Source: Cupriavidus necator N-1 (GTDB taxonomy: Bacteria; Pseudomonadota; Gammaproteobacteria; Burkholderiales; Burkholderiaceae). Taken from it: 64,000 nucleotides of DNA. A program made the position numbers and the translations under genes. The notes under the pieces are model-generated. The model did not search any database, was not told where the DNA came from, and worked only from the letters and a program-made list of their open reading frames with translations. Location of the stretch: contig NC_015726.1 of NCBI RefSeq assembly GCF_000219215.1, forward strand, positions 1,612,001 through 1,676,000. The letters run 5' to 3'. This document shows, one piece after another, positions 49,812 through 58,691 of this stretch (its first letter is position 1; each line of letters starts with the position of its first letter).

Positions 49812-52640
49812 CTACCCCGCGATTAGCTTGAGGCCGGCGGGCAGCGCCTCCCCAAACACCCGCCCCTCGTCCGCGGTATTGAGTTCCACCACTTCGCGCA
49901 CCATGGCAATCCAGCTTGGCGGCGCGTTGGCGGCTTCCAGCCGGCGCACCACGGTTGCCCGGATCTCGTCAGGCAGGTCGCGGCTGCGATCGCCGGTCAT
50001 GCGTGCGATCTGCACGGCGGCGAACGCGGCCGGTTCGACCTTTTTCCAGTCGAGGGCCAGGATCGCGTCCACCCATTGGGCGGCTGTCCCGGCCGGCACG
50101 ACGCTGTGCGCGCTGCCGTAGAACGGCCGGCGCGCGCCGATGCGGCCCACGGCCCACCAGCCCTGGCTGTTTTCGGATGGCTTGCGCAGCCGGGCCAGCA
50201 GCCATTCGGCCAGCTCGATCTTGGCGTCGGCGGGAATGCGCTCGAGCGAGCCGGCAAGGCGCACCATATCGGCATAGCCGCCCCTGGCGGGCCCGGCGGG
50301 CTTCTTGTAGCGGGTGCTGCCGGGCGGCTGCAGGTAAAAGGCCATGTCTTCCAGCAGGCCCAGTTGCGCGCTTTCGTCCAGCCCGCCTGCCGCACGCCGC
50401 CACAGCGTCCACCACTCCGACCAGTTCTGGCTTTCGTTGACGTACTGGATGCCCTGGTCGTACTGCGACCAGAGCTGCTCGACGCGCCATTCGTCGAGCG
50501 GATAGCCGAACCCCGGGCGCACGCAATAGCCGGCCAGGTTCAGCCACAGGCGTTCATGATCGGCAGTGCGGCGCCGGCGCCGGGCGCGCTCCCAGAAGGC
50601 GCCGAACAGCTCGCGCAGCAGGGCGCTGTCCCATTGCTCGCGCGCACCCAGCAGCTGTTCCAGCTGCGCACGCAGCCGCTTGACTTCCTTGGGACCGACG
50701 TCCTGCGAGCGCGCGCCAAAGGTGCGGTCGATCGCCTCCAGGGCCTGCGGCAGGGACGGGTGTGCCGTATCGGGCGCCGGTGCTGCCGACCGGGTGTCGT
50801 TGCCGCGCAACTGGAATTCAAGGCGCCATCGCTGCGAGGCATCCGCAATATTGATGCAGTGGACCTCGAGCGTGCCGACCTCGGTCAGCGAGGTGGTGAT
50901 CTGCACCGGCGTTTCCCGCGGGCCGCTGGCGCCGCGCGGCTGCACGACAGTCGCGATCGGTGGCAGGCGGACGAAGTCGCCGGTCGACAGGTCGGTCAGT
51001 TGACCGGGCTGATAGGCCGTGTCGGCGACGGAGGACACCAGGTGGAATTGCACCGGATGGCCGAGCCGCAAGGCGAAGGTGCGGTCGCTGAGGTGGATCT
51101 CGTGGCCTTCCTCAGTGCCGCGCGGCAGCAGGCAGATCCCTTGCTGCCCCGACGCGCCATCATCGAGAACCAGAAAGTAGCTGCGCGGCGAGCCACCGCC
51201 GATGCGCGGGGCCTGCCCGGCACGTGCCCGGGCATACGCGACCGCGCCCCGGGCCACGGCAACGTCGGGATTGTCGTTGTGCAGGACCTGCAGCGGCGCG
51301 CCGCGCCACGTGCCCAGCGTGTCAGCGATGCGGCCGGCCAGCGCCTGCGCCCGGAATACGCCGCCGTTGAGGAGCAGGGTGTCGGGCATCGGCAAGGCAT
51401 CGGCCGGCGCCTGTGGTGCGTCCAGTGCCGCCCGCGACTGCGCAGCGTGCTGGCTCAGGAACGCCGCAACATGCCGGGTAACGGCGGGGTCGGACGCATA
51501 TGGCAGGCCGAACTCGACAATCGCGCCCCGTGCGCGCCCCGGCCTTTCACTGGCCGGCACCTTGGGGAAGAAGCCGTCGACGACAAGCTGTTCGACCTCC
51601 TGCCGCGTCACTTCCACCGAGCGCGCGCCGCCGATCAGCCTGGCGCCCGCGCCCAGCAGCGTCACCGCGACCGAGTCCGGCGCCTGCGCGCCGAGCAGCT
51701 GTTCCTTGGCGGCACGGCAGCGCGCGACCAGCTGCGACAGGCCGGCTGCCGACAGCCGCGGCTGCGCGGCCCCGCCGGCCCCGAGGCGCGCCTCGACCAG
51801 ATGTGCCAGGCCAAGATCCATGTTGTCGCCGCCGAGCATCAGGTGGTTGCCCACGCCGATGCGGGTCAGCTGCGGCTGCCCGTCCTGCATGTCCACCCGG
51901 ATCAGGGTGAGGTCAGTGGTGCCGCCGCCCACATCGCAGATCAGCACCAGGCGGGTTTGCGCCAGGTCGGTGTCCAGGGTCTGGCGATGATGGAACAGCC
52001 AGTCGTAGAGCGCGGCTTGCGGCTCTTCGAGCAGGCGCAGGGCGGGCAGCCCGGCCAGGCGCGCCGCCTCCAGCGTCAGCGCGCGCGCCCCTTCGTCGAA
52101 CGAGGCGGGCACGGTGAGGATCACGTCCTGGTCCTCGAGCCGGGCATCGGGAAAACGGTGGTTCCATGCCGCGCACACATAGCCCAGGTAGCTGGCGCTG
52201 GCGACCACCGGCGAGATCTTGTCGAGATCGTCATCCCCGCCCCATGGCAGGATGGCCGCGGTGCGGTCGACCGAAGCATGCGACAGCCAGCTCTTTGCGC
52301 TGGCTACCAGCCTGCCGGGCACTTGCGCGCCGAGCGTGGCCGCCAGGCGGCCGAACACGGTCCGGCGCGCGGCGGCGCTGGCGGCGGATTGCCAGGGCAG
52401 TTGCAGGTCGTCGCCGCTGAGCTCGCCTGGTGCCGCGTGGTAGCGCACCGAGGGCAGCAGGGGACGGGCCGCGACCTCGCCCGGGCTGACCAGCTGGTCG
52501 ATATCGAAGACGCGGATATCGTCGGATCCGGCCTTCGCGTAGGCGACGACGGTGTTGCTGGTGCCGAGGTCGATGCCGACGACGTATTGCTTCGTCGCCG
52601 GCCCGGCCGCTTGCTCAGGCATCGGCGCTGCCGCGCACAT
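49812..52640 (-). CDS. Hsp70-like protein with long C-terminal domain
   Basis: A 942-residue Hsp70-superfamily protein. The actin-like nucleotide-binding fold is seen in YVVGIDLGTSNTVVAY (phosphate 1), ICDVGGGTTDLTLI (phosphate 2) and LMLGGDNMDLGLA. The C-terminus (about 690-940) is not the DnaK substrate lid; it fits DUF3731, a domain known on such Hsp70s. It is therefore not ordinary DnaK. Starts at 52640 or 52622 are both possible; 52640 was chosen since GGAAGG stands nine bases before it. It overlaps the upstream Hsp70 gene by 26 bases. Confidence 0.86.
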   Translation of the reverse strand: MCAAAPMPEQAAGPATKQYVVGIDLGTSNTVVAYAKAGSDDIRVFDIDQLVSPGEVAARPLLPSVRYHAAPGELSGDDLQLPWQSAASAAARRTVFGRLAATLGAQVPGRLVASAKSWLSHASVDRTAAILPWGGDDDLDKISPVVASASYLGYVCAAWNHRFPDARLEDQDVILTVPASFDEGARALTLEAARLAGLPALRLLEEPQAALYDWLFHHRQTLDTDLAQTRLVLICDVGGGTTDLTLIRVDMQDGQPQLTRIGVGNHLMLGGDNMDLGLAHLVEARLGAGGAAQPRLSAAGLSQLVARCRAAKEQLLGAQAPDSVAVTLLGAGARLIGGARSVEVTRQEVEQLVVDGFFPKVPASERPGRARGAIVEFGLPYASDPAVTRHVAAFLSQHAAQSRAALDAPQAPADALPMPDTLLLNGGVFRAQALAGRIADTLGTWRGAPLQVLHNDNPDVAVARGAVAYARARAGQAPRIGGGSPRSYFLVLDDGASGQQGICLLPRGTEEGHEIHLSDRTFALRLGHPVQFHLVSSVADTAYQPGQLTDLSTGDFVRLPPIATVVQPRGASGPRETPVQITTSLTEVGTLEVHCINIADASQRWRLEFQLRGNDTRSAAPAPDTAHPSLPQALEAIDRTFGARSQDVGPKEVKRLRAQLEQLLGAREQWDSALLRELFGAFWERARRRRRTADHERLWLNLAGYCVRPGFGYPLDEWRVEQLWSQYDQGIQYVNESQNWSEWWTLWRRAAGGLDESAQLGLLEDMAFYLQPPGSTRYKKPAGPARGGYADMVRLAGSLERIPADAKIELAEWLLARLRKPSENSQGWWAVGRIGARRPFYGSAHSVVPAGTAAQWVDAILALDWKKVEPAAFAAVQIARMTGDRSRDLPDEIRATVVRRLEAANAPPSWIAMVREVVELNTADEGRVFGEALPAGLKLIAG

Positions 52641-54465
52641 CGAACTCGACCTTCCAGCGCTCAGCGCTGCCGCCGGGCACGGCTTCGAGTTCCAGGGTGC
52701 CGGCCTCGGTCACCCGCGCATGCAGCCTGACCGGTACCACTTCGCCTGCGGTGCGGCCTTCGGCTGGCAGGGTCGCCTGGATTTCTTCCAGCTCCTGCAA
52801 TTCTTCCGGTCCCCAGTAGTCCAGCAGGGTGCCGACCTGGTCCTGGCGGCGCACCGACGAGCCAAAGAAGCGGAAGTGCACGGGTTCGCCCACCACCAGG
52901 CCGAATTCCTGCGGCGGCAGCGCGGCCTCGGTGCCTTCCTCCATGCCGAACGGCGCCACACACAGGGCCTGGATCGGCGGTTCGAAGCCGGGCACGGCGG
53001 GCATCGACGATTCCACGGCGATATAGTAGGCGCGCGCGGTGCCGCCACGAATCCGCACCCCCTTGCCACGCCGCACGTAGCCGTAATAGGCGGCGCCGCG
53101 TGCCACGGCCAGGTCCAGCTCCGCGCCGTCAAGCAGGCGGGCAGGGGCCGCGCCTTCCGCGGCGAGCCAGCCGTTGAGGGTCTGCAGGATGCGGTCCGCC
53201 AGCAGGCCGGACTTGAACACGCCGCCATTGAAGAGGACGGCGGTCGGGTGCAGGAAGGTCGCGCCTTCCGGCTGTGCGCCCTGCAAGCCTTCGATTTCGG
53301 CCAGCGCCGCCACCTGCCGCCCCAGGAACGCTGCCAGGTGCCGCGTGATGGCCGCATCCTGCGCATAGGGCAGACCAAGCTGCGTCAGGCCGGCGCGTGC
53401 CCGGCTCACCGGGCGGGCCGAGGCCTCGACTTGCGGGAAGAAGCCTTCCAGGATGGTCTGGGTCAGCTCGGCGCGGGTCAGGTCCGTGCGGATCGAGCCG
53501 CCGATCAGCTTCGAGCCGCGGCTGGGCACAACCAGGGGCACGGTATCGGTAGCCGGGTCGGTGAGCAGCGTTTCCTTGGCCGCGCGGCAGGCATAGGTCA
53601 GCGCGCGCAGTTGCCAGGGATCGGCCTGCGTGCCCTGGGCCGCCAGCTTGCGCGCCACCACGTGGGCCAGCGCCAGGTCCATGTTGTCGCCGCCGAGCAG
53701 GATATGGTCGCCGACCGCGATACGATGCAGCTCAAGGTTGCCTTCGCGCTCGATCACGGCGATCAGCGAAAGGTCGGTGGTGCCGCCACCCACATCGACG
53801 ACGAGGATGATGTCGCCGACCTTTACCTGCTTGCGCCACTGGCCGCCGCTTTTCTGGATCCAGCTGTAGAGCGCGGCCTGGGGTTCCTCGAGCAGGGTCA
53901 TGCGCGCATACCCGGCCGCGGCGGCCGCCTCGGCCGTCAGCTCCCGTGCGGCCGGGTCGAACGATGCGGGAATCGTCACGGTGACGTCCTGCTCGCCAAA
54001 CGGCGCTTCGGGGTGGGCCTGGTCCCAGGCTTCACGCAGGTGCGTGAGATAGCGCACGGAAGCCTCCAGCGGCGACACGCGCGTCACCTCGGGCGGTGCG
54101 TCGTTGGGCAGGACCGGCGAGCGGCGGTCGATGCCGGGATGGCACAGCCAGCTCTTCGCGCTCGACACCAGGCGGATCGGCGTGGCCGCGCCGCGGCTGC
54201 GCGCCAGCTCGCCCACGGCGAAGTCGCGCCCGGCGTTCCACGGCAGCGCCAGGTCGCCCGGGGCGAGTTCGCTGGCGTGCGGCAGGTACAGGAAGGAGGG
54301 CAGCAGGTCCAGGTCTTCGATGGCCCCCGGCGCGGTCAGCTGCGTGATGGGCAGGACGCGCTGGCTGGTCTTCTCGCCATCGCTGGCGGCCAGGTCGACG
54401 TAGGAGACCGCGCTATGGGTGGTGCCCAGGTCGATGCCGATGGCATAGCGTGCTTCGCTCATCAA
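52615..54465 (-). CDS. Hsp70-like protein
   Basis: A 616-residue Hsp70-superfamily protein with the motifs AIGIDLGTTHSAVSY (about 8-22), DVGGGTTDLSLI and ILLGGDNMDLALAHVV. Many segments are shared with the longer neighbour (SAKSWL, TLLEEPQAALY, LPYAQDAAITRHLAAFL), showing the two arose by duplication. The C-terminal part has a beta-rich end but no clear helical lid. It overlaps the DUF2760 stop by ATGA, so translation is coupled. The DUF2760-Hsp70-Hsp70 trio is a known conserved neighbourhood of unknown function. Confidence 0.87.
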   Translation of the reverse strand: MMSEARYAIGIDLGTTHSAVSYVDLAASDGEKTSQRVLPITQLTAPGAIEDLDLLPSFLYLPHASELAPGDLALPWNAGRDFAVGELARSRGAATPIRLVSSAKSWLCHPGIDRRSPVLPNDAPPEVTRVSPLEASVRYLTHLREAWDQAHPEAPFGEQDVTVTIPASFDPAARELTAEAAAAAGYARMTLLEEPQAALYSWIQKSGGQWRKQVKVGDIILVVDVGGGTTDLSLIAVIEREGNLELHRIAVGDHILLGGDNMDLALAHVVARKLAAQGTQADPWQLRALTYACRAAKETLLTDPATDTVPLVVPSRGSKLIGGSIRTDLTRAELTQTILEGFFPQVEASARPVSRARAGLTQLGLPYAQDAAITRHLAAFLGRQVAALAEIEGLQGAQPEGATFLHPTAVLFNGGVFKSGLLADRILQTLNGWLAAEGAAPARLLDGAELDLAVARGAAYYGYVRRGKGVRIRGGTARAYYIAVESSMPAVPGFEPPIQALCVAPFGMEEGTEAALPPQEFGLVVGEPVHFRFFGSSVRRQDQVGTLLDYWGPEELQELEEIQATLPAEGRTAGEVVPVRLHARVTEAGTLELEAVPGGSAERWKVEFDVRGSADA

Positions 54466-55040
54466 AGCTCCACCTCGGCGGGGGCAATCACGGTGGCGTC
54501 ATGGCGTTCGGCCACACGCGGCAGGCGGACTTCCTCGACCTTCCAGCCGCGGTGGCTGATGCTGCCATGGAACGGCGCGCTGCCCACCACGTTGCCGGTC
54601 AGGCGGATGGCGGTGGCATCGAAGCCGTCGGCCAGCGTGACACGGCTGCCTTCGGCTTCCTCACGCACCGGCCGGATGGTGAAGTGCTCGCGCAGCACCC
54701 CGCGGCAGCCATCGTGCACCAGGCGGGCGGAGGCACCGATCTCCGTGTCGGAATAGCGCGCGATGTCTTCCTCGACGAAGTCGATGAAGCGTGCGTCGCG
54801 CTGGAGCAGTCCCAGCAACTGCAGCGCCGCCACCGGGCTGGCTTCCTTCAGCACGGGTGCGGCAGCTTCCACCACCGGGGCGGGTGCGGGTGCGGGTGCC
54901 GGTACAGGCGCCGGCGCCAATCCCTCACCGTCACGCAGGCGCCTGACGCCGGCTGCGAGTTCGCGGTTGCCAAGGATGGCGAAGAAGGTGCCCATGGCAA
55001 GCGAGACCCTGCCGAAGAAAGATAGGTTCGAGTCAGTCAT
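54462..55040 (-). CDS. DUF2760 family protein
   Basis: A 192-residue protein of the DUF2760 family, which is found with Hsp70-like genes. A hydrophobic N-terminus (about 8-25, FFGRVSLAMGTFFAILGN) may anchor it. A Pro/Ala-rich linker (about 44-60) follows, then a folded domain with LLQRDARFIDFVEEDIARYSD and a C-terminal PFHGSISHRGWKVEEVRLP. No enzyme motif is seen. A role as adaptor for the two Hsp70s is inferred from coupling. It lies 56 bases behind the sigma-factor gene. Confidence 0.83.
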   Translation of the reverse strand: MTDSNLSFFGRVSLAMGTFFAILGNRELAAGVRRLRDGEGLAPAPVPAPAPAPAPVVEAAAPVLKEASPVAALQLLGLLQRDARFIDFVEEDIARYSDTEIGASARLVHDGCRGVLREHFTIRPVREEAEGSRVTLADGFDATAIRLTGNVVGSAPFHGSISHRGWKVEEVRLPRVAERHDATVIAPAEVEL

Positions 55041-55096
55041 CCGAAAGCTCCTGTCTGCTCTGTGTCAGTCGACCAAGCGGCTGTTGCCGGCAGGTG

Positions 55097-57067
55097 TCAG
55101 GCGTCACGCAGGTAAGTGATCAGCTGGTCTGCTCGGCTGGGATGCCTCAGCTTCTTCATTGCCTTGCTTTCAATCTGGCGGATCCGCTCGCGCGTGACAT
55201 CGAACTGCTTGCCGACTTCTTCCAGCGTGTAGTCGGTGGACATGTCGATGCCAAAGCGCATCCGCAGCACCTTGGCTTCACGGGGCGTGAGCTCATCGAG
55301 CATCTCCCGCACGACGGCACGCAGGCCCGCCTGCAATGCGGCATCGGCGGGCGTGGCCGTGTCCGAGTCGGCAATCATGTCGCCCAGGCTGGTATCGCCG
55401 TCCTCGCCAACCGGGGTTTCCATCGAGACCGGTTCTTTCGCGATCTTCATGATCGAGCGAACCTTGTCTTCGGTCATCTCCAGGCGCTCGGCCAGCACCG
55501 CCGGATCGGGTTCCTTGCCGGTCTGCTGCATGATCTCGCGCGACAGGCGATTGAGCTTGTTGATCTGCTCGATCATGTGTACCGGGACGCGGATGGTGCG
55601 GGCCTGGTCGGCGATCGCCCGCGTGACGGCCTGGCGCACCCACCACGTCGCGTAGGTGGAGAATTTCCAGCCGCGGCGGTATTCGAACTTGTCGACCGCC
55701 TTCATCAGGCCGATGTTGCCTTCCTGGATCAGATCCAGGAACAGCATCCCGCGGTTGGTGTACTTCTTGGCAATCGAGATCACCAGCCGCAGGTTGGCCT
55801 GCGTCATCTCATGCTTGGCCTGGCGCATCTGCCGCTCGGCAGCCAGCATCTTGCGGTTGACGCCCTTCAGGTCGGGCAGCGACAGCGCCGCCCGGGCCTG
55901 GATGTCGATCAGCTTTTGCTGGTGCGCCTCGAGGTCCGGCAGGGCCCGCGCGACCGCCGCGCTGTACGGACGGGACTGGGCGACCAGCTCCTGCCCCCAG
56001 GCCAGGTTGGTTTCATTGCCGGGGAAGCGGGCAATGACCTCCTCACGCTCCATGCCGCAGCGCTCGACCAGCAGCTGTACCACCTGGCGCTCGACCGTGC
56101 GCACCTCGTCGACCATGGCCTGGACGTTGGCGCACAGGCGCTCGATGGTTTTCGCGGTAAAGCGGATCGTGCGCAGTTCTTCGCGCACCGCATCCCTTGC
56201 GGCCAGGAAGGCTGCCGAGCCCGCGCCATTTGCGGCGCTTTCCTGGCACATCAGCTCGAATTGCGCGGTGACGCGCGCGAACCGCTTCAGGCATTCCTCA
56301 CGCAGCTGGGCCAGGGCCTTTTCGTTGCTTTGCTGGGTCGAGCCTTCGTCGTCGGAGTCTTCGGAATCGTCTTCGGCCTCGTCGGCACTATCGACGCTGT
56401 CGTCGGTCTCGTCAGCTGCCGCCGCCACGGCTGCTTCGGCAATACTCTCGTCGCTCAGGCCATCGACCAGGTCGTCGATGCTGATTTCATTGCTGGCGAC
56501 CTTGGCCGACAGCTCGAGAATCGCGGCGATGGTGAACGGGCAGGCCGAGATGGCATGGACCATATTGTTCAGGCCTTCCTCGATCCGCTTGGCGATCTCG
56601 ACTTCCTGCTTGCGCGTGAGTAGCGTTGCCGAGCTCATTTCGCGCATGTACATGCGCACCGGGTCGGTGGTCCGGCCGAACTCGGAGTCCACGGTCGCAA
56701 GCGCTACCTCGGCCTCCTCATCGGCCTGGTCGTCCGAGGCCACCACCGGGCCGTCGCTCAGGAGCAGCGTCTCGGCATCCGGCGTCTGCTCATAGATCTT
56801 CACGCCCATTTCAGCGAACGTGCTGACGATGCTCTCCATCGCCGCCGTGTCCGTGAAGTTCTCCGGCAGGTGGTCGCTGATATCTGCGTGGGTCAGGTAG
56901 CCGCGCTGCCTGCCCAGCTGGATCAGCGCACGCAATTGCTGGCTACGCGCGGCGGCTTCCGTCGATGGATCAGGCTGCGCCGTTGACCCTGCGCTGGTCT
57001 GGCCAAGGTCCTTGACTACGCCTGCTTCTCGTGTTTTAGCTGCCGTTCGTTGTGCGCCGCTTGTCAT
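55097..57067 (-). CDS. rpoD: Primary-type sigma-70 factor, probable RpoD paralogue
   Basis: A 656-residue group 1 sigma factor. Region 1.1 is at about 45-110, region 1.2 around [10 protein letters not shown], and region 2 ([48 protein letters not shown]) binds the -10. Region 3 has [17 protein letters not shown] and region 4.2 ends [20 protein letters not shown]. An acidic non-conserved stretch (about 225-250) is present. dnaG, the usual rpoD neighbour, is absent, and the protein is shorter than typical Ralstonia-type RpoD, so a second copy is likely; this is inferred. AAGGAA stands 11 bases before the ATG. Confidence 0.88.
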   Translation of the reverse strand: MTSGAQRTAAKTREAGVVKDLGQTSAGSTAQPDPSTEAAARSQQLRALIQLGRQRGYLTHADISDHLPENFTDTAAMESIVSTFAEMGVKIYEQTPDAETLLLSDGPVVASDDQADEEAEVALATVDSEFGRTTDPVRMYMREMSSATLLTRKQEVEIAKRIEEGLNNMVHAISACPFTIAAILELSAKVASNEISIDDLVDGLSDESIAEAAVAAAADETDDSVDSADEAEDDSEDSDDEGSTQQSNEKALAQLREECLKRFARVTAQFELMCQESAANGAGSAAFLAARDAVREELRTIRFTAKTIERLCANVQAMVDEVRTVERQVVQLLVERCGMEREEVIARFPGNETNLAWGQELVAQSRPYSAAVARALPDLEAHQQKLIDIQARAALSLPDLKGVNRKMLAAERQMRQAKHEMTQANLRLVISIAKKYTNRGMLFLDLIQEGNIGLMKAVDKFEYRRGWKFSTYATWWVRQAVTRAIADQARTIRVPVHMIEQINKLNRLSREIMQQTGKEPDPAVLAERLEMTEDKVRSIMKIAKEPVSMETPVGEDGDTSLGDMIADSDTATPADAALQAGLRAVVREMLDELTPREAKVLRMRFGIDMSTDYTLEEVGKQFDVTRERIRQIESKAMKKLRHPSRADQLITYLRDA

Positions 57068-57394
57068 TTACTACTGTTTCCTTCGTGAATCGCGTTTCGA
57101 CAGCAGCGCGCACGCTGTGCGTGCGCTATCGGGCCTGCTGTCAAGGCTCGTGAGGGTACCGGTGCGGCGCGGGCCGATATCGGACGCCGTGACCATTGGA
57201 ATCGGGGAGGACGCGTATTCTACAGCCATTGCTGATTTGCAGCGCCAACTCGCCGTATCCGGGTGGGCCCGGTGCAGGTTTGAGGGTGGCCGGTGCGTCA
57301 CAGCTAGCGCGTGCTTTGCGTTCGCGCGTTGCCGTCCTACAACTGGAAGTGTGGGCCGGAAGCCACCGGGCAGCACCGGTCAAGGAGGAGCATC
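57068..57394. other. Divergent spacer, sigma factor / GATase
   Basis: 327 bases between rpoD and the class II amidotransferase. The part next to rpoD holds a long nested hairpin (57099-57142) and, on the minus strand, a TTGACA at 57144-57139 with no matching -10. The part near the amidotransferase has AAGGAGGAG as ribosome-binding site. Open frames from 57012 and 57311 are not convincing. Confidence 0.5.
57099..57142. promoter_or_regulatory. Nested hairpin in sigma-factor leader
   Basis: An inner perfect 8-bp stem (GCGCACGC / GCGTGCGC, 57108-57126) with a TGT loop sits inside an outer perfect 8-bp stem (GACAGCAG / CTGCTGTC, 57099-57106 with 57135-57142). It begins about 32 bases before the rpoD ATG, so it would lie in the rpoD leader RNA or act as a DNA operator for this sigma gene. 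Confidence 0.5.
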
Positions 57395-58240
57395 ATGTGC
57401 CGCTGGCTGGCTTATTCGGGCAAATCCGTTCCGCTGGAAACGGTGCTGTTCCAGCCGGAACACTCGCTGATCGACCAGAGCCTGAATTCGCGGCTGGGTC
57501 ATACCACGACCAATGGGGATGGGTTCGGCGTCGGGTGGTACGGACGTCACTCGGAGGTGCCGTTCCGCTACCGCTGCCTGCACCCGGCCTGGAGCGACAC
57601 CAACCTGCGCGAGACGGCGCGGGCGGTGAGGGCGCCGCTTTTCGTTGCGCACGTGCGCGCAGCCACCGGCACCCCGACGCAGGAGACCAATTGCCATCCG
57701 TTCCGCTTCGGCCGCTGGCTGTTCGTTCACAACGGCCTGATCCGCGACTATCCCCTGGTGCGGCGCGACCTGATGATGGCCGTGGCGCCGCACCTGTTCC
57801 GCTGGATCGAGGGATCGACCGATTCCGAGGTGATGTTCTTCCTGGCCCTGAGTTTCGGCCTGGAGCGCGACCCGGGCGGCGCGCTGGAACAGATGGCCGG
57901 CCTGATCGAGGACGTTGGCCACCGCTACGACGTGCAATTTCCGCTCAACATGACCGTTTGCGTGACCGACGGCCAGCAGATCGTGGCGGTGCGCTATTCG
58001 AGCGAGGCGGCCTCGCGCTCACTGTTCCACAGCACCTCGTTCCGGCAATTGCGCGCGCTTTACCCGGACGATCCGCGCATCATCGCCGCCGGCGACAATG
58101 CCTTCCTGGTACTGTCCGAGCCGCTGATCGAGGTGCAGGGGGTATGGGAGGAGATTCCTGAGGCGACCATCCTGGTGGCCCGGGGTGGCGAGATCGAGCG
58201 CAGCTGCTTCGTGCCGCGGCTGCCTTCCCAGTCGGCCTGA
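57395..58240 (+). CDS. Class II glutamine amidotransferase, YafJ-like
   Basis: A 281-residue N-terminal nucleophile amidotransferase. Cys2 follows the start Met (MCRWLAYSGK). The glutaminase pattern is visible in HTTTNGDGFGVGWYG, FVAHVRAATGTP and HPFRFGRWLFVHNGLI. There is no second synthase domain, so the partner and product are unknown. A perfect AAGGAGGAG lies just before the ATG at 57395; the longer open frame is therefore not used. It is divergent from the sigma-factor gene. Confidence 0.9.
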   Translation: MCRWLAYSGKSVPLETVLFQPEHSLIDQSLNSRLGHTTTNGDGFGVGWYGRHSEVPFRYRCLHPAWSDTNLRETARAVRAPLFVAHVRAATGTPTQETNCHPFRFGRWLFVHNGLIRDYPLVRRDLMMAVAPHLFRWIEGSTDSEVMFFLALSFGLERDPGGALEQMAGLIEDVGHRYDVQFPLNMTVCVTDGQQIVAVRYSSEAASRSLFHSTSFRQLRALYPDDPRIIAAGDNAFLVLSEPLIEVQGVWEEIPEATILVARGGEIERSCFVPRLPSQSA

Positions 58241-58298
58241 GGGCATAAGGGCGTAAGGGAGCGCGGCAGGATCCGGCTCTCCGCAGGATAAGTTGTCC

Positions 58299-58550
58299 TT
58301 ACTCGTGACCGCTCACGGCCTTCTTGGTCGCGTGATAGCCCTGTTTGGTGGTATCGGCAATCGCATGGCCGGCCGCCTTTGCGCCGCGGCCAATGGCATG
58401 CGCGCCGTCGCGCACCGCATGCCCGGCCTGCTTGCCAGCCGACTTGACGCCGTTCTTGAACCCGCGCGCGTCCTCGGCCACGCTCGCGTGCGCCATCGGG
58501 GTGGCCAGGGTCACCAATACGAATGCAATGATCGAGGCTCTTGCCTTCAT
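58299..58550 (-). CDS. Small exported Ala/Gly/Lys-rich protein
   Basis: An 83-residue protein with a signal peptide (about 1-22, ending AHA-SV). The mature part is basic and rich in Ala, Gly, His and Lys, with repeated patterns such as GKQAGHAVRDGAHAIGRGAKAAGHAI. It could bind acidic polymers or DNA, but nothing is known. AGAGG stands before the ATG at 58550. It is convergent with the amidotransferase gene and stands alone. Confidence 0.7.
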   Translation of the reverse strand: MKARASIIAFVLVTLATPMAHASVAEDARGFKNGVKSAGKQAGHAVRDGAHAIGRGAKAAGHAIADTTKQGYHATKKAVSGHE

Positions 58551-58691
58551 CGTGACAACCTCTTCGATTCTGACTGAACCGGGGTCGGGGCCTGAAAGTG
58601 ATCCCGACGTGGTTCCCATGACTATATTCTAGCCGTGCCCGTGTCTGTCCCCCGAAGCGTCTGCTCGCCGGGCCGCGCCGGCCTGGGGGAA

